A stretch of DNA of 64,000 nucleotides from UBA8919 sp041658185. Lineage in GTDB: Bacteria > Elusimicrobiota > UBA8919. This document shows positions 23,629 through 31,525 of the stretch, one piece after another. Each line of letters begins with the position of its first letter. Positions within the stretch are counted from its first letter, which is position 1. The notes under the pieces are model-generated. The model was given only the letters and a program-made list of their open reading frames with translations. It did no database searches and had not been told where the DNA came from. Location: the NCBI GenBank assembly GCA_041658185.1, contig JBBAAR010000005.1:1-64000 (forward strand). Direction: 5' to 3'. The position numbers and the translations under genes were made by a program.

Positions 23629-24516
23629 ATGATACTTATTTCAAAAATCGTAATTATTCTGGCAGTCGGCTGTCTGACGGGGCTCGTTGTGTTGAAAGTT
23701 ATTGAAGGAATTTCTCGGACATTCCAAAAACTTTTTATAGATAAGAAGAAAAAGTCGGCAAAAACAACCGAAAGAACGGAACATCTGAAAGTAGCGCTCA
23801 AAACACTGGCTGAAAATCCCGCCTCCGCCGCATCCAGATATATAAAATTAGCCGCCGCGGTTTTTGTTCTTATTTTTGCTCAACTGACGATGGGAAAAAT
23901 CATATTTGCCTTTCTTTTTGCTATTGGTACATTTATTTATATCGGGAAGCATTTCAAAAAACAGATTAAAAAAAAGATGGATTTATTTGAGAACCAGTTA
24001 ATAGAAGCACTCGGTATGATAACAAATTCCGTCCGCGCAGGGCAGTCGCTTCTTCAGGCGCTGGAAAATATGGTTAAAGACACGAAGCCGCCAATTTCTT
24101 CTGAGTTCGGCGAGGCGTTAAGACAGATAAAACTTGGCACTCCTATAAATCAGGCGCTTTTGGATATCATAAAAAGGGTAAAGAGCAAGGATTTGAGGAT
24201 TGCCGTAACATCAATTAACCTTGCGAGGGAAACGGGGGGCAATCTGGGAGAAATTTTGAGCCGTCTTGCCTCAACTATGAGAGAAAGAAAGAAAATCCAG
24301 GGAAAAATAGAGGCAATGACCGCACAGGGAAAGACGTCCGGCGCAATTATGGCAGGCGTCCCTTTTTTGATGCTGGGTATCTTGTATTTTCTGGAGCCGG
24401 AAATGATGGGTCTTTTATTTTCCGAGCCCATCGGCAACGCCCTGCTTTTCATAGCGGTGGTGATGGTATCGCTCGGAACGTTTTTTATAAATAAAATCGT
24501 GAGCATTGACATCTAA
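23629..24516 (+). CDS. tadB: Tad pilus inner-membrane platform protein TadB
   Basis: About 295 residues of the T2SSF family. N-terminal helix (ISKIVIILAVGCLTGLVVL), paired helices near residues 80-110, a cytoplasmic four-helix domain with EALGMITNSVRAGQSLLQAL and ARETGGNLGEILSRLASTMRER, and two C-terminal membrane helices. With TadC it forms the assembly platform on which CpaF acts. ATG 23629 follows a GAGCGGAGCG stretch; an earlier start at 23587 inside the previous gene is unlikely. Usually tadC follows directly, but here three unrelated genes intervene. Confidence 0.9.
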   Translation: MILISKIVIILAVGCLTGLVVLKVIEGISRTFQKLFIDKKKKSAKTTERTEHLKVALKTLAENPASAASRYIKLAAAVFVLIFAQLTMGKIIFAFLFAIGTFIYIGKHFKKQIKKKMDLFENQLIEALGMITNSVRAGQSLLQALENMVKDTKPPISSEFGEALRQIKLGTPINQALLDIIKRVKSKDLRIAVTSINLARETGGNLGEILSRLASTMRERKKIQGKIEAMTAQGKTSGAIMAGVPFLMLGILYFLEPEMMGLLFSEPIGNALLFIAVVMVSLGTFFINKIVSIDI

Positions 24517-24538
24517 AAAACGCAGATATACGCAGATT

Positions 24539-25321
24539 ATGGAATTTTTCAGAAATGTCTTTCTTTTTTTATTTCTGGTGATTTACGGCGTTTTGAGTGA
24601 GATACAATTACCACAATTTGGATTTACAGGAAACTCTTCTGTCATTGCGAATGAAATGAAGCAATCTCACAACATCCGTTTTCTTGGTTCAAATGGGAAT
24701 CATCATCACTCTATAAAATATATTAAAGAAATAAAAAAGCCGTTCGTTCTGATACTGCTGGATGCTCATTCCGATGCCTCGCCGCAACAGCAAAACTTAA
24801 ATTGCGGTAACTGGGTAAATTTTGCAATCAAAGAAAACCCGAATATTCAGAAAGTAATTGTCTTTGGGGTTTCAAAAGGACTTCAATTTGAGGATGCGTC
24901 TGAGTGGAATAATTATGAATTAATCAAATCCGGAAAACTCGTAATACTTCCCGCGAGGAAGTGCGTTTCATATTTCAAAGATAAAGAAATTCCGCAGGCG
25001 TTTAAGGGGTTGTTGACAAATTATGAGTTTGACAACATAGGGAAATTTCTGGGTTCGCCCGGCTATTACATCACATGGAACGACTATCAATCTTCAATCT
25101 TCAATCTTCAATCTTCAATCTATGTGTCTATTGACCTTGATGTTTTGAAAGATGTAAAAACACCTTACGGCAGCGGGATAATGTCAATAGATGAATTAGA
25201 GCAATTGCTTTATACATTGAAACGGAACGGAAAAATTGTCGGTGCGGACGTCTGCGGCACCGACGATAAAAGCTCCGCTGTTGCGGTTGAAAATATCATA
25301 AAATGTTTGAAGAACGGCTGA
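24539..25321 (+). CDS. Arginase-fold (ureohydrolase-like) protein
   Basis: About 260 residues resembling the arginase/agmatinase/deacetylase fold. It has a His-rich loop NGNHHHSIK, the metal-binding LLDAHSDAS motif (Asp-Ala-His-x-Asp) and a second motif SIDLDVLKDVKTPYGSGIMS (Ser-x-Asp-x-Asp). Metal ligands therefore seem present, but the substrate cannot be assigned. A hydrophobic segment (FLFLFLVIYGVL) lies near the N-terminus. Two repeat types interrupt the coding sequence: CATTGCGA at 24641-24667 and tandem CAATCTT at 25086-25121. It sits between tadB and tadC, an unusual place. Confidence 0.7.
   Translation: MEFFRNVFLFLFLVIYGVLSEIQLPQFGFTGNSSVIANEMKQSHNIRFLGSNGNHHHSIKYIKEIKKPFVLILLDAHSDASPQQQNLNCGNWVNFAIKENPNIQKVIVFGVSKGLQFEDASEWNNYELIKSGKLVILPARKCVSYFKDKEIPQAFKGLLTNYEFDNIGKFLGSPGYYITWNDYQSSIFNLQSSIYVSIDLDVLKDVKTPYGSGIMSIDELEQLLYTLKRNGKIVGADVCGTDDKSSAVAVENIIKCLKNG
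24641..24667 (+). repeat. CATTGCGA...GAAGCAATCT repeat, in frame
   Basis: GTCATTGCGAATGAAATGAA followed by GCAATCT; second copy of the element at 19263-19295. Translated as VIANEMKQS. Confidence 0.75.
25086..25121 (+). repeat. Tandem CAATCTT word repeat, in frame
   Basis: Five CAATCTT words translated as SSIFNLQSSI just before the metal-binding strand of the arginase-fold protein. Confidence 0.85.
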
Positions 25322-25590
25322 TTTTGTCCATTATCGTAATTTCCTTAGGATTTATAATTTTTCTTTTAAGCAATCTGCAAAAAGGAATTTTAATAAAAAT
25401 TTTTGGCTGGCTTGTTTCCGGTGTCGTAATTTTTTTCGGAGGGAGTTTTTTAGCAAAAAACGTCTGGCAAAATTTATTTGCCGGCGTGAATAAATCCAAA
25501 ATAGGCGAGTCCGCCGGTCAAAAAATATACAAAAAAGCGGAATTAAATAAAATTTTTGACGAAGTTAATAAGGCATGGAAAGACAAATGA
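25303..25590 (+). CDS. Small membrane protein of unknown function
   Basis: A 95-residue protein with two hydrophobic helices (about residues 7-24 and 30-52) and a charged C-terminal tail rich in Lys/Glu. It overlaps the preceding arginase-fold gene by 19 bp and the following gene by 4 bp, so it is clearly part of this operon. Its position between tadB and tadC suggests a pilus- or envelope-related accessory, but nothing in the sequence identifies it. Confidence 0.6.
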   Translation: MFEERLILSIIVISLGFIIFLLSNLQKGILIKIFGWLVSGVVIFFGGSFLAKNVWQNLFAGVNKSKIGESAGQKIYKKAELNKIFDEVNKAWKDK

Positions 25591-25931
25591 AAAAGTTTTT
25601 ACTTTCTTCAATTCTCGGCGGACTGTGCTGGATTTTATGCTCTCTGTTTTTGATTTTTTTACGGAATTCAGATTTTTTTTCAATACTTATAGGTCTGCAA
25701 TTCGCCGCAGGAATCGGAATAAGCACTTACACCGCAAAATTCACTTTCCCGCCCGGAGCAGGTAAAATTTTCGCCATCTATAATTTAGTGCTTACTGCTT
25801 ATTTCATTCTGGTTTTATTTTATCTGGTAACAATAACTTCCGGCCGGGTCGCTTTAACCTGTATGGTTTTAATTTTAAGTTTTCTGGTTTTTCAAAAAAG
25901 TATAAATGATTGGAGGCAAAAATGCAAATAA
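25587..25931 (+). CDS. Four-helix membrane protein of unknown function
   Basis: About 114 residues with four predicted membrane helices (LLSSILGGLCWILCSLFLIFL; SILIGLQFAAGIGIST; IYNLVLTAYFILVLFYLV; VALTCMVLILSFLVF; quoted in parts). The topology recalls AtpI/AtpZ-like or AtpR-like small proteins, but no motif supports this. ATG 25587 sits in an ATGA overlap with the upstream stop and is preferred to 25575. Its end overlaps tadC. Confidence 0.6.
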   Translation: MKKFLLSSILGGLCWILCSLFLIFLRNSDFFSILIGLQFAAGIGISTYTAKFTFPPGAGKIFAIYNLVLTAYFILVLFYLVTITSGRVALTCMVLILSFLVFQKSINDWRQKCK

Positions 25932-26815
25932 TTTTAATTTCAGTTCTCGTCTGCGCCGTAGTTATGCTTGCCGCAAATGCGGGGCTTGTTTTTTTAAGGG
26001 ATATGCAACTTGAAAAACGGCTCAAGGGTAAACTTATGGATGCGGCGGAAGTCCAGCAGGAAGGTATCGGCGGAAATATTTTATCCGTGGCTTCCAATAT
26101 CGGCAAATTTCTGGAGAAATCCGACGTTACTGTGTTAAAGCAGATGGCTGAAAATATAAAAATCAATCTTTCTATCCTCGGCGACCCGTTCAATAAAATT
26201 CAGCCGCACACCTTTATAGGTATTCAATTATTATCCGCCGTCGGAGTTGTCATATTTTCAATTCTTATACTTGCTTTTTATGATGCTATCACTCTGCTTG
26301 TTTTGGGCGTTTTCGGATTTTTTCTTCCGCAGATGATAGTCAAAAGCAAAGTCAAAGCAAAGCACAAGGCGATTTTCAGACAACTGCCGGACGTACTGGA
26401 TTTGTTAACGCTTATGGTTGAGGCAGGGCTGGATTTCGGCGCGGCGCTGAATAAAATTATTGAATCGGAGCAGGGACCGCTTATAGACGAATTTTTTCTT
26501 TCGCAGCAGGAGATAAAACTGGGCAAATCAAGGGTTTCGGCGTTAAACGATATGGCGGAACGGCTGAACTATCTGCCTTTGAATACCGTTATTAATTCGC
26601 TTAATCTTGCATTCAAAACGGGCGGCAGCATCGCGCCGACTTTAAGAGTACTCTCGGAACAGTTCAGAGTGGAAAGAGCACAAATGGCTGAAAAAATGGC
26701 AGGCGAAGCGCCGCTGAAACTAATGGCACCTCTTATACTTCTTATATTCCCGACGATATTTATAATTATTTTCGGACCTATCGTTTTGTCTTTTCTGGGT
26801 GGCCGATACTGGTAG
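25922..26815 (+). CDS. tadC: Tad pilus inner-membrane platform protein TadC
   Basis: About 297 residues of the T2SSF family: N-terminal helix, paired helices near residues 100-130, the cytoplasmic domain with LPDVLDLLTLMVEAGLDFGAAL and NLAFKTGGSIAPTLRVLSEQ, and two C-terminal helices ending SFLGGRYW. It is the partner of TadB in the assembly platform. ATG 25922 has a GGAGG ribosome site. It is the last Tad gene in the window; no prepilin peptidase (CpaA/TadV) was found, so that must be encoded elsewhere. Its stop lies 5 bp from the convergent gene. Confidence 0.9.
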   Translation: MQIILISVLVCAVVMLAANAGLVFLRDMQLEKRLKGKLMDAAEVQQEGIGGNILSVASNIGKFLEKSDVTVLKQMAENIKINLSILGDPFNKIQPHTFIGIQLLSAVGVVIFSILILAFYDAITLLVLGVFGFFLPQMIVKSKVKAKHKAIFRQLPDVLDLLTLMVEAGLDFGAALNKIIESEQGPLIDEFFLSQQEIKLGKSRVSALNDMAERLNYLPLNTVINSLNLAFKTGGSIAPTLRVLSEQFRVERAQMAEKMAGEAPLKLMAPLILLIFPTIFIIIFGPIVLSFLGGRYW

Positions 26816-26820
26816 AAAAT

Positions 26821-27867
26821 CTACGGAATTATAATGATTGTCCCGATAATTTCGGTTTCCCTTCCGCCGACGGTAATAATTTTAATTGTTTTATTGTTTA
26901 TCACTTCTTCCAGGAGTTTATTTACATTGGCTGCTGACCGTTTAAGAACATCTATAAATTCCGGTGTTTTTATAATTTCCAGGATATGCTTTCCGGCAGG
27001 GTCTTTCTCGACGACCGACAAAAAATCTTTTGCTTTTTGATTGGCGAGTATAATCTTATTTTCAAAATTTGTGACTATAAGGCCGTTTTCAAAATGTTTA
27101 GATAACTCCTGTATAAATCTCGCCGATTTTTTTTGTGTTTCTGATAATTTTTTATGAGCCGTTATATTCTCCGTCTCAAGTTTGTTTATTATTTTATTTA
27201 TCAATAACGATAACTTACCGAATTCGTCTTTTCGCCGTACATCTATTTTCTCACCGGTTCCAAGCATCACCGATTTCAATATATTCTCAAGTTTTATAAA
27301 CTGAGATGTAATCTGCGAAAAAATAAAAAATGCAAAAATTGAAATCACCGCTATAAGTACCGTTATTGCCGAGTAAAAAGCATTCTTTTTTATTAAATCA
27401 AAAGTTTCATTCGTTTTTTGTTGGGATAAGCCGACACATAAAGTAGCCGAGGATGTTAAAGGGACAGAGTATAAATATCCTTTTATTTCCGGTGATTTTT
27501 GGATAAGTTCTTTTTTCGTCCCGCCGGCTTTTTTTGAGATTTCATCGCCGTAAATTTTTCCCCATTCCGCCGTCCTGTCGTGCGTAATCACTTTGCCGTC
27601 GCTATCCAGTATATAAACGGTGCTTATGTCGTCCAGTTTCATTATATTTTCTATCTGCGATAAAATAAGCAGGTCGTCCTTCGTTTCTATTGCCTTTACA
27701 ATAATTGGACCCGATAAATTGTAGATAGTTTTTGCCCTGTCAAAAAGATTTTTATTCAGGAGTTTTTTCTGTGCCGGCAAAAATTGAAAGACATAAAAAA
27801 ATATCAGCAGCGATGCAATTACGGCAAAAACAAACAGTATGGATTTGAAAAAAATATTCTGTTTCAT
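26821..27867 (-). CDS. HAMP-PAS membrane sensor without output domain
   Basis: A 348-residue protein, the only convincing minus-strand gene here. N-terminal helix (residues 8-28), extracytoplasmic sensor with VYILDSDGKVITHDRTAEWG, second helix (about 168-188), HAMP (about 190-245) and a PAS domain (LIVTNFENKIILANQKAKDF). The chain ends in VGGRETEIIGTIIIIP with no kinase, cyclase or receiver module. The sensor and HAMP parts resemble the kinases at 853-3734. It may modulate a separate kinase by contact. Its promoter places the start codon at the predicted transcription start. Confidence 0.8.
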   Translation of the reverse strand: MKQNIFFKSILFVFAVIASLLIFFYVFQFLPAQKKLLNKNLFDRAKTIYNLSGPIIVKAIETKDDLLILSQIENIMKLDDISTVYILDSDGKVITHDRTAEWGKIYGDEISKKAGGTKKELIQKSPEIKGYLYSVPLTSSATLCVGLSQQKTNETFDLIKKNAFYSAITVLIAVISIFAFFIFSQITSQFIKLENILKSVMLGTGEKIDVRRKDEFGKLSLLINKIINKLETENITAHKKLSETQKKSARFIQELSKHFENGLIVTNFENKIILANQKAKDFLSVVEKDPAGKHILEIIKTPEFIDVLKRSAANVNKLLEEVINNKTIKIITVGGRETEIIGTIIIIP

Positions 27868-27875
27868 AAAATACT

Positions 27876-27903
27876 ATTATACTAAAATAATTTTTTTTGT
27901 CAA
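27876..27903 (-). promoter_or_regulatory. Promoter of the minus-strand sensor; probably leaderless
   Basis: On the minus strand TTGACA (27903-27898) and TATAAT (27881-27876) are 16 bp apart. The ATG begins at 27867, eight bases after the -10 box, leaving no room for a ribosome site. Confidence 0.8.
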
Positions 27904-27982
27904 GAAATTTATTTTTTCAACCTTACCCCTAAAATTTTTTAAGTAAGTTTCCCGCCTGTGTGCATAAGATGTGAAAACGGCG

Positions 27983-28011
27983 TTGACAAATTCACTAAAA
28001 ATTTGTAAAAT
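27983..28011 (+). promoter_or_regulatory. Sigma-70-type promoter
   Basis: TTGACA at 27983-27988 and TAAAAT at 28006-28011, 17-bp spacer. It points toward the tRNA fragment and the membrane protein gene at 28208. Confidence 0.65.
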
Positions 28012-28084
28012 GCCTTAAAAGTAAGTTTCGTGCGTAGGAACATTTTTGTTGGGGTTAGTTTGGTTTTGCTTGGGTCAGTAAATA

Positions 28085-28132
28085 CTTGGCACAAAACATG
28101 GCACACCAAAGCAAATTACCGACGACAAGTAA
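28085..28132 (+). pseudogene. Possible C-terminal tail of a lost integrase
   Basis: A 15-codon frame reading LGTKHGTPKQITDDK before TAA, closed upstream by a stop two codons earlier. Such Gly-Thr-Lys tails are common at the end of tyrosine recombinases that integrate into tRNA genes, and it lies just before a tRNA 3' fragment. The fragment is too short for proof. Confidence 0.3.
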
Positions 28133-28137
28133 AAGGT

Positions 28138-28190
28138 CTTAAATCCCCCTAACTTTATGGTTCATGCCGGTTCAAGTCCGGCTCCCGGCA
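28138..28190 (+). pseudogene. 3' part of a tRNA gene (Leu-like), recombination scar
   Basis: A perfect T-arm GCCGG-TTCAAGT-CCGGC (28166-28182) is followed by an acceptor 3' strand TCCCGGC and discriminator A (28183-28190). The matching 5' acceptor strand GCCGGGA is not found in the preceding 150 bases, so the gene is incomplete. The end matches bacterial tRNA-Leu, and CTTAAAT at 28138-28144 could be the rest of a UAA anticodon loop. Together with the integrase-like tail this resembles the att site left by an integrative element. Confidence 0.65.
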
Positions 28191-28207
28191 AACCCGCAAA
28201 ATTAGAA

Positions 28208-29173
28208 ATGAAAAAACGAATTTTATTCGGAATAATAATCAGCATATTTTTTTTATATCTTGTTTTAAGAAACATTGATATTAAAACCATAGCAGAATTT
28301 ATCGTACATGGGAACTATCTATGGCTTTTGCCTTGTCTTGTCATGTTTACACTGGCATTTGTTTTCCGTGCGCTCCGCTGGAAATTTCTGTTTTTACCCA
28401 TTAAAAAATTTACTGCAAAACAGTTGTTCTCAAGTTTATTGATGGGTTTTGCGGCTAACTGCATTTTTCCTATGCGTTTCGGAGAAGTTGTGCGGGCATA
28501 TATCGTCGGCAAAAAACACAATGTGTCCAAAAGTTCCTCGCTGGCAACTATCGTTTTAGAAAGAATTATGGACGGTGTCGGCATATTGATTTTACTCGTG
28601 CTTGCAGTTCCGTTTCTTCCCGTATTTCCGCTCTGGATAAAAAGAACAATTTTTATAGCGATTATACTTTTTATAAGTGTGCTTATTGCTGCCGGTATTC
28701 TTATCACAAAAAAGCATTTTATTGATATTTTAAAAAAAGTTCCTTTTATCAGATATGAATTAAAAGAACAGATTGTTCATAAAATTAAAAAATTCATAAT
28801 CGGTTTTGAAGTTATTAAAGATATAAAAAATTTTCTGATAATTATATTTATATCTGTTTGTGTCTGGGTATGCGAGACATTTAACATATATTTTTTAGTA
28901 AAAATAGTAGGCATAAATTTATCATTTTTTGCGATAGTTTTTGTTTTGTTTGTAACTATTATAGGTGTAATGATTCCTGCTGCTCCGGGGTCTCTTGGAA
29001 CATTTGAAGCGGCTTTTGTTGTCGGGATGATGTTTTTCAAAATTCCGAAAGAAACCGCCTTCGCCGCCGCTTTGATATCCCACGGTGTAGGCGGCTTTTA
29101 TGTGATGTCGTTAGGCATTTATTATTTTTTCAAGGAGGGCATATCCTACAAAGAGATTTCACAGGCGAATTAA
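28208..29173 (+). CDS. UPF0104/AglD2-type flippase-like membrane protein
   Basis: A 321-residue polytopic protein of the lysylphosphatidylglycerol-synthase transmembrane family (UPF0104), with about eight helices and the family features FVFRALRWKFLF, MGFAANCIFPMRFGEVVRAY and IPAAPGSLGTFEAAFV. Such proteins are thought to move or modify lipids, though the substrate is unassigned here. ATG 28208 is the right start: an upstream ATG at 28157 reads through the tRNA fragment and gives the well-known artefact MVHAGSSPAPG. It precedes the DUF2877 operon. Confidence 0.85.
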   Translation: MKKRILFGIIISIFFLYLVLRNIDIKTIAEFIVHGNYLWLLPCLVMFTLAFVFRALRWKFLFLPIKKFTAKQLFSSLLMGFAANCIFPMRFGEVVRAYIVGKKHNVSKSSSLATIVLERIMDGVGILILLVLAVPFLPVFPLWIKRTIFIAIILFISVLIAAGILITKKHFIDILKKVPFIRYELKEQIVHKIKKFIIGFEVIKDIKNFLIIIFISVCVWVCETFNIYFLVKIVGINLSFFAIVFVLFVTIIGVMIPAAPGSLGTFEAAFVVGMMFFKIPKETAFAAALISHGVGGFYVMSLGIYYFFKEGISYKEISQAN

Positions 29174-29196
29174 ATGCGATATCTTTTGATAGCAGT

Positions 29197-29994
29197 GTGC
29201 CCGTTTTTTTTGAGGGAAAAATCCATTCAGTTTTTGAAAATGCAGTTAATATAAATATTCCTTCCCAAAGCGACCGAAGGAAGTCCCCGCGGGAGGCATT
29301 TCATAGTGACGACCGACTAATATCTCTTACACATAAAAAGTTTTTTAATGGTCCGAACCGGATTGTTCTTGACGGTTTTTCGGATTTAAGGCATTTTTTT
29401 TTAGGTTCTGAAAATGTAAAATTTGAACGGGATAAATTATTTTTTTCAAATGCGGTTACGGTAAATGTGAAATATTCAAAACGCTGGAATTCTTCCGTGA
29501 AAAAAATCTGTGTCGGAGAAATAGATACAACAGCAGTTTCATATTATCTGAAAAAGTACTCATTTATTAAAGCATCGTTAATTGAGAAGTTTAAAGTTGC
29601 AGTTAAATTGCAAAATAAAGAATTATTTAATTATAATGTTGACAAATTGCTCGGTCTCGGTTTCGGGCTTACGCCGTCCGGCGATGATTTTTTAGCGGGT
29701 TTTCTCTCGGCAAGTCATTTTTTTAGCGAACTTCAACCGTTTGATTTTTTTCTAAAAAATACCGAAATAAATTATTCAAAAACGAATTTTATCAGTGCTG
29801 AGTATTTAAGGTATGCCCGCGCCGGCAGGATAAGTGAGGTAATAGCAAATACCGTTATTTCAGTTTCGGAAAAAAAATCTACCGTCGAATTCTGGCTAAC
29901 CAATTTGGTAAATATAGGCGATACTTCAGGTTATGACACCCTGCTCGGTATTTTAACCGCCATGGAGGTTTATAATGCTTGTAAATCTTGTTAA
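29197..29994 (+). CDS. DUF2877 protein (AllH/YlbF-like)
   Basis: A 265-residue DUF2877 protein. The family signatures LGLGFGLTPSGDDFLAGFL and GDTSGYDTLLGIL are clear. E. coli YlbF (AllH), which contains DUF2877, is reported as part of oxamate carbamoyltransferase in allantoin breakdown. The N-terminal KIHSVFENAVNI also fits the family. The start is uncertain: GTG 29197 is used, but the frame stays open upstream into the previous gene. Residues 25-40 come from a G+C-richer segment (29271-29321) that may be an inserted repeat. It overlaps fdrA by 20 bp. Confidence 0.85.
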   Translation: MPVFFEGKIHSVFENAVNINIPSQSDRRKSPREAFHSDDRLISLTHKKFFNGPNRIVLDGFSDLRHFFLGSENVKFERDKLFFSNAVTVNVKYSKRWNSSVKKICVGEIDTTAVSYYLKKYSFIKASLIEKFKVAVKLQNKELFNYNVDKLLGLGFGLTPSGDDFLAGFLSASHFFSELQPFDFFLKNTEINYSKTNFISAEYLRYARAGRISEVIANTVISVSEKKSTVEFWLTNLVNIGDTSGYDTLLGILTAMEVYNACKSC

Positions 29995-31525
29995 AAAAAA
30001 TTTTTACCGCGATTCAGTTTTTTTGATGGCGTTGTCAAACAAAGTTAAATCAATAGACGGTGTTATCGACTCGTCAGTTATGATGGGAACTGACGCCAAT
30101 AAAAAACTTCTGACGGAGACGGGATTTTTTAGTAAAGAAGGCGCATCGGCATCACCCAACGATTTGCTTATTTGCGTAAGTTATAACGATAAAGCCGACA
30201 TCAAAAAAATTATGGCAGGCGTTGAAAATATGCTTGATGTGACGGTATCACGGGAAAATGCAGGAAGTTGCGTTTGTGAAAACCCGAAAAACATTGAGGA
30301 AGCTATTGAATTGCAGCCGGATTCCAATATGGCGGTAATATCAATTCCGGGACAGTATGTCCGTTATCAGTCGGAAAAACTATTAAAAAAAGGCGTCAAT
30401 CAAATGATTTTTTCCGATAATGTTTCAGTTGAAGATGAAATTCACTTAAAAAAAATAGGAGTTGAAAAAGGGCTTCTGGTTTTGGGTCCCGATTGCGGCA
30501 CGGCAATAATAAACGGTGTGCCTCTGGGTTTTGCAAATGTCGTAAGAAGCGGCTCTATCGGTGTTGTTGCGGCATCAGGCACGGGAACGCAGGAAGTGAC
30601 GACAATAATTCATAAAAACGGTGAAGGCATAACGCAGGCGATAGGGCTCGGCGGTAGGGACTTAAAAAAAGAGGTCGGCGGTTTGATGGCAATTGAAGCG
30701 ATAAAAATGCTGGAGAAAGACCCGGACACTAAGGTTATCTGTGTCGTCTCAAAACCGCCTGCTCCGGAAGTGGAAGAAAAGGTTCTCGGTGTAATAAAAA
30801 ATTGCAAAAAACCGTTTGTGATAATTTTCCTCGGTTCAAAAACAAAACAGGATGATTACGGGAATTTGCACTTTGCCGGTACGCTTGAAGACGCTGCATT
30901 AAAATCAATTGCAGTATTAAAAAATAAAAAATATTCTCCGAAAAAGAAACTGCCGGATAATCTGGGTAAAATTGCTTTGAAGGAACGTAAATATCATTCC
31001 AAAAACCAGAAATATGTACGGGGACTTTTTTCGGGCGGAACACTCTGCGACGAAGCGATGTTTCATCTTTCCGAGTCAATCGGCGGTATTTATTCAAACA
31101 TAGCGGTTAATCCTGAACTTAAACTCAAAGACAGGAATGTCTCTTTCAAAAATTCCTTTATTGATTTGGGCGACGATGATTTCACGAGGGGAGTTCCTCA
31201 CCCGATGATTGATTTTACTACCAGAAATAAAAGGATGCTCCAGGAAGCAAAAGACAAAGAGGTTGCGGTGCTCTTTTTTGATATGGTTTTGGGATACGGC
31301 GCCCACCCCGACCCTGCAAATGCAATACTTCCTGCTATAACTGAATCGCAAAAAATCGCAAAAAAACAGAAAAGACATATAACATTTATTACATCAATTT
31401 GCGGGACGGACTTAGACCCGCAAGGTTTTAATAAACAAAAAGAAATTTTGGAAAATGCAGGTGTTATAATTCTGCCGTCAAACGTTACTGCGGCAAGATT
31501 TACGGAGAAATTATTAAATGGATAA
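29975..31525 (+). CDS. fdrA: FdrA-like acyl-CoA synthetase/carbamoyltransferase subunit
   Basis: A 516-residue protein of the FdrA family (succinyl-CoA ligase-like fold). The N-terminal FYRDSVFLMALSNKVKSIDG and the phosphate/CoA-binding loops VLGPDCGTAIINGVPLGFAN, VAASGTGTQEV and GLGGRDLKKEVGG are characteristic, as is the C-terminal FFDMVLGYGAHPDPA. In E. coli, FdrA (AllF) with DUF1116 and DUF2877 proteins is reported to form oxamate carbamoyltransferase; all three are present here. GGAGG ribosome site; it overlaps the genes on both sides. Confidence 0.9.
   Translation: MLVNLVKKNFYRDSVFLMALSNKVKSIDGVIDSSVMMGTDANKKLLTETGFFSKEGASASPNDLLICVSYNDKADIKKIMAGVENMLDVTVSRENAGSCVCENPKNIEEAIELQPDSNMAVISIPGQYVRYQSEKLLKKGVNQMIFSDNVSVEDEIHLKKIGVEKGLLVLGPDCGTAIINGVPLGFANVVRSGSIGVVAASGTGTQEVTTIIHKNGEGITQAIGLGGRDLKKEVGGLMAIEAIKMLEKDPDTKVICVVSKPPAPEVEEKVLGVIKNCKKPFVIIFLGSKTKQDDYGNLHFAGTLEDAALKSIAVLKNKKYSPKKKLPDNLGKIALKERKYHSKNQKYVRGLFSGGTLCDEAMFHLSESIGGIYSNIAVNPELKLKDRNVSFKNSFIDLGDDDFTRGVPHPMIDFTTRNKRMLQEAKDKEVAVLFFDMVLGYGAHPDPANAILPAITESQKIAKKQKRHITFITSICGTDLDPQGFNKQKEILENAGVIILPSNVTAARFTEKLLNG

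Noticed and set aside
27961..28200. tmRNA or complete tRNA gene
   Set aside because: Only the T-arm and 3' acceptor strand are recognisable; no complementary 5' acceptor strand or D-arm is found upstream.
28157..28207. Upstream ATG giving an N-terminus MVHAGSSPAPG for the UPF0104 protein
   Set aside because: This peptide is translated from the tRNA T-arm and acceptor sequence and is a familiar artefact; the family N-terminus begins at 28208.
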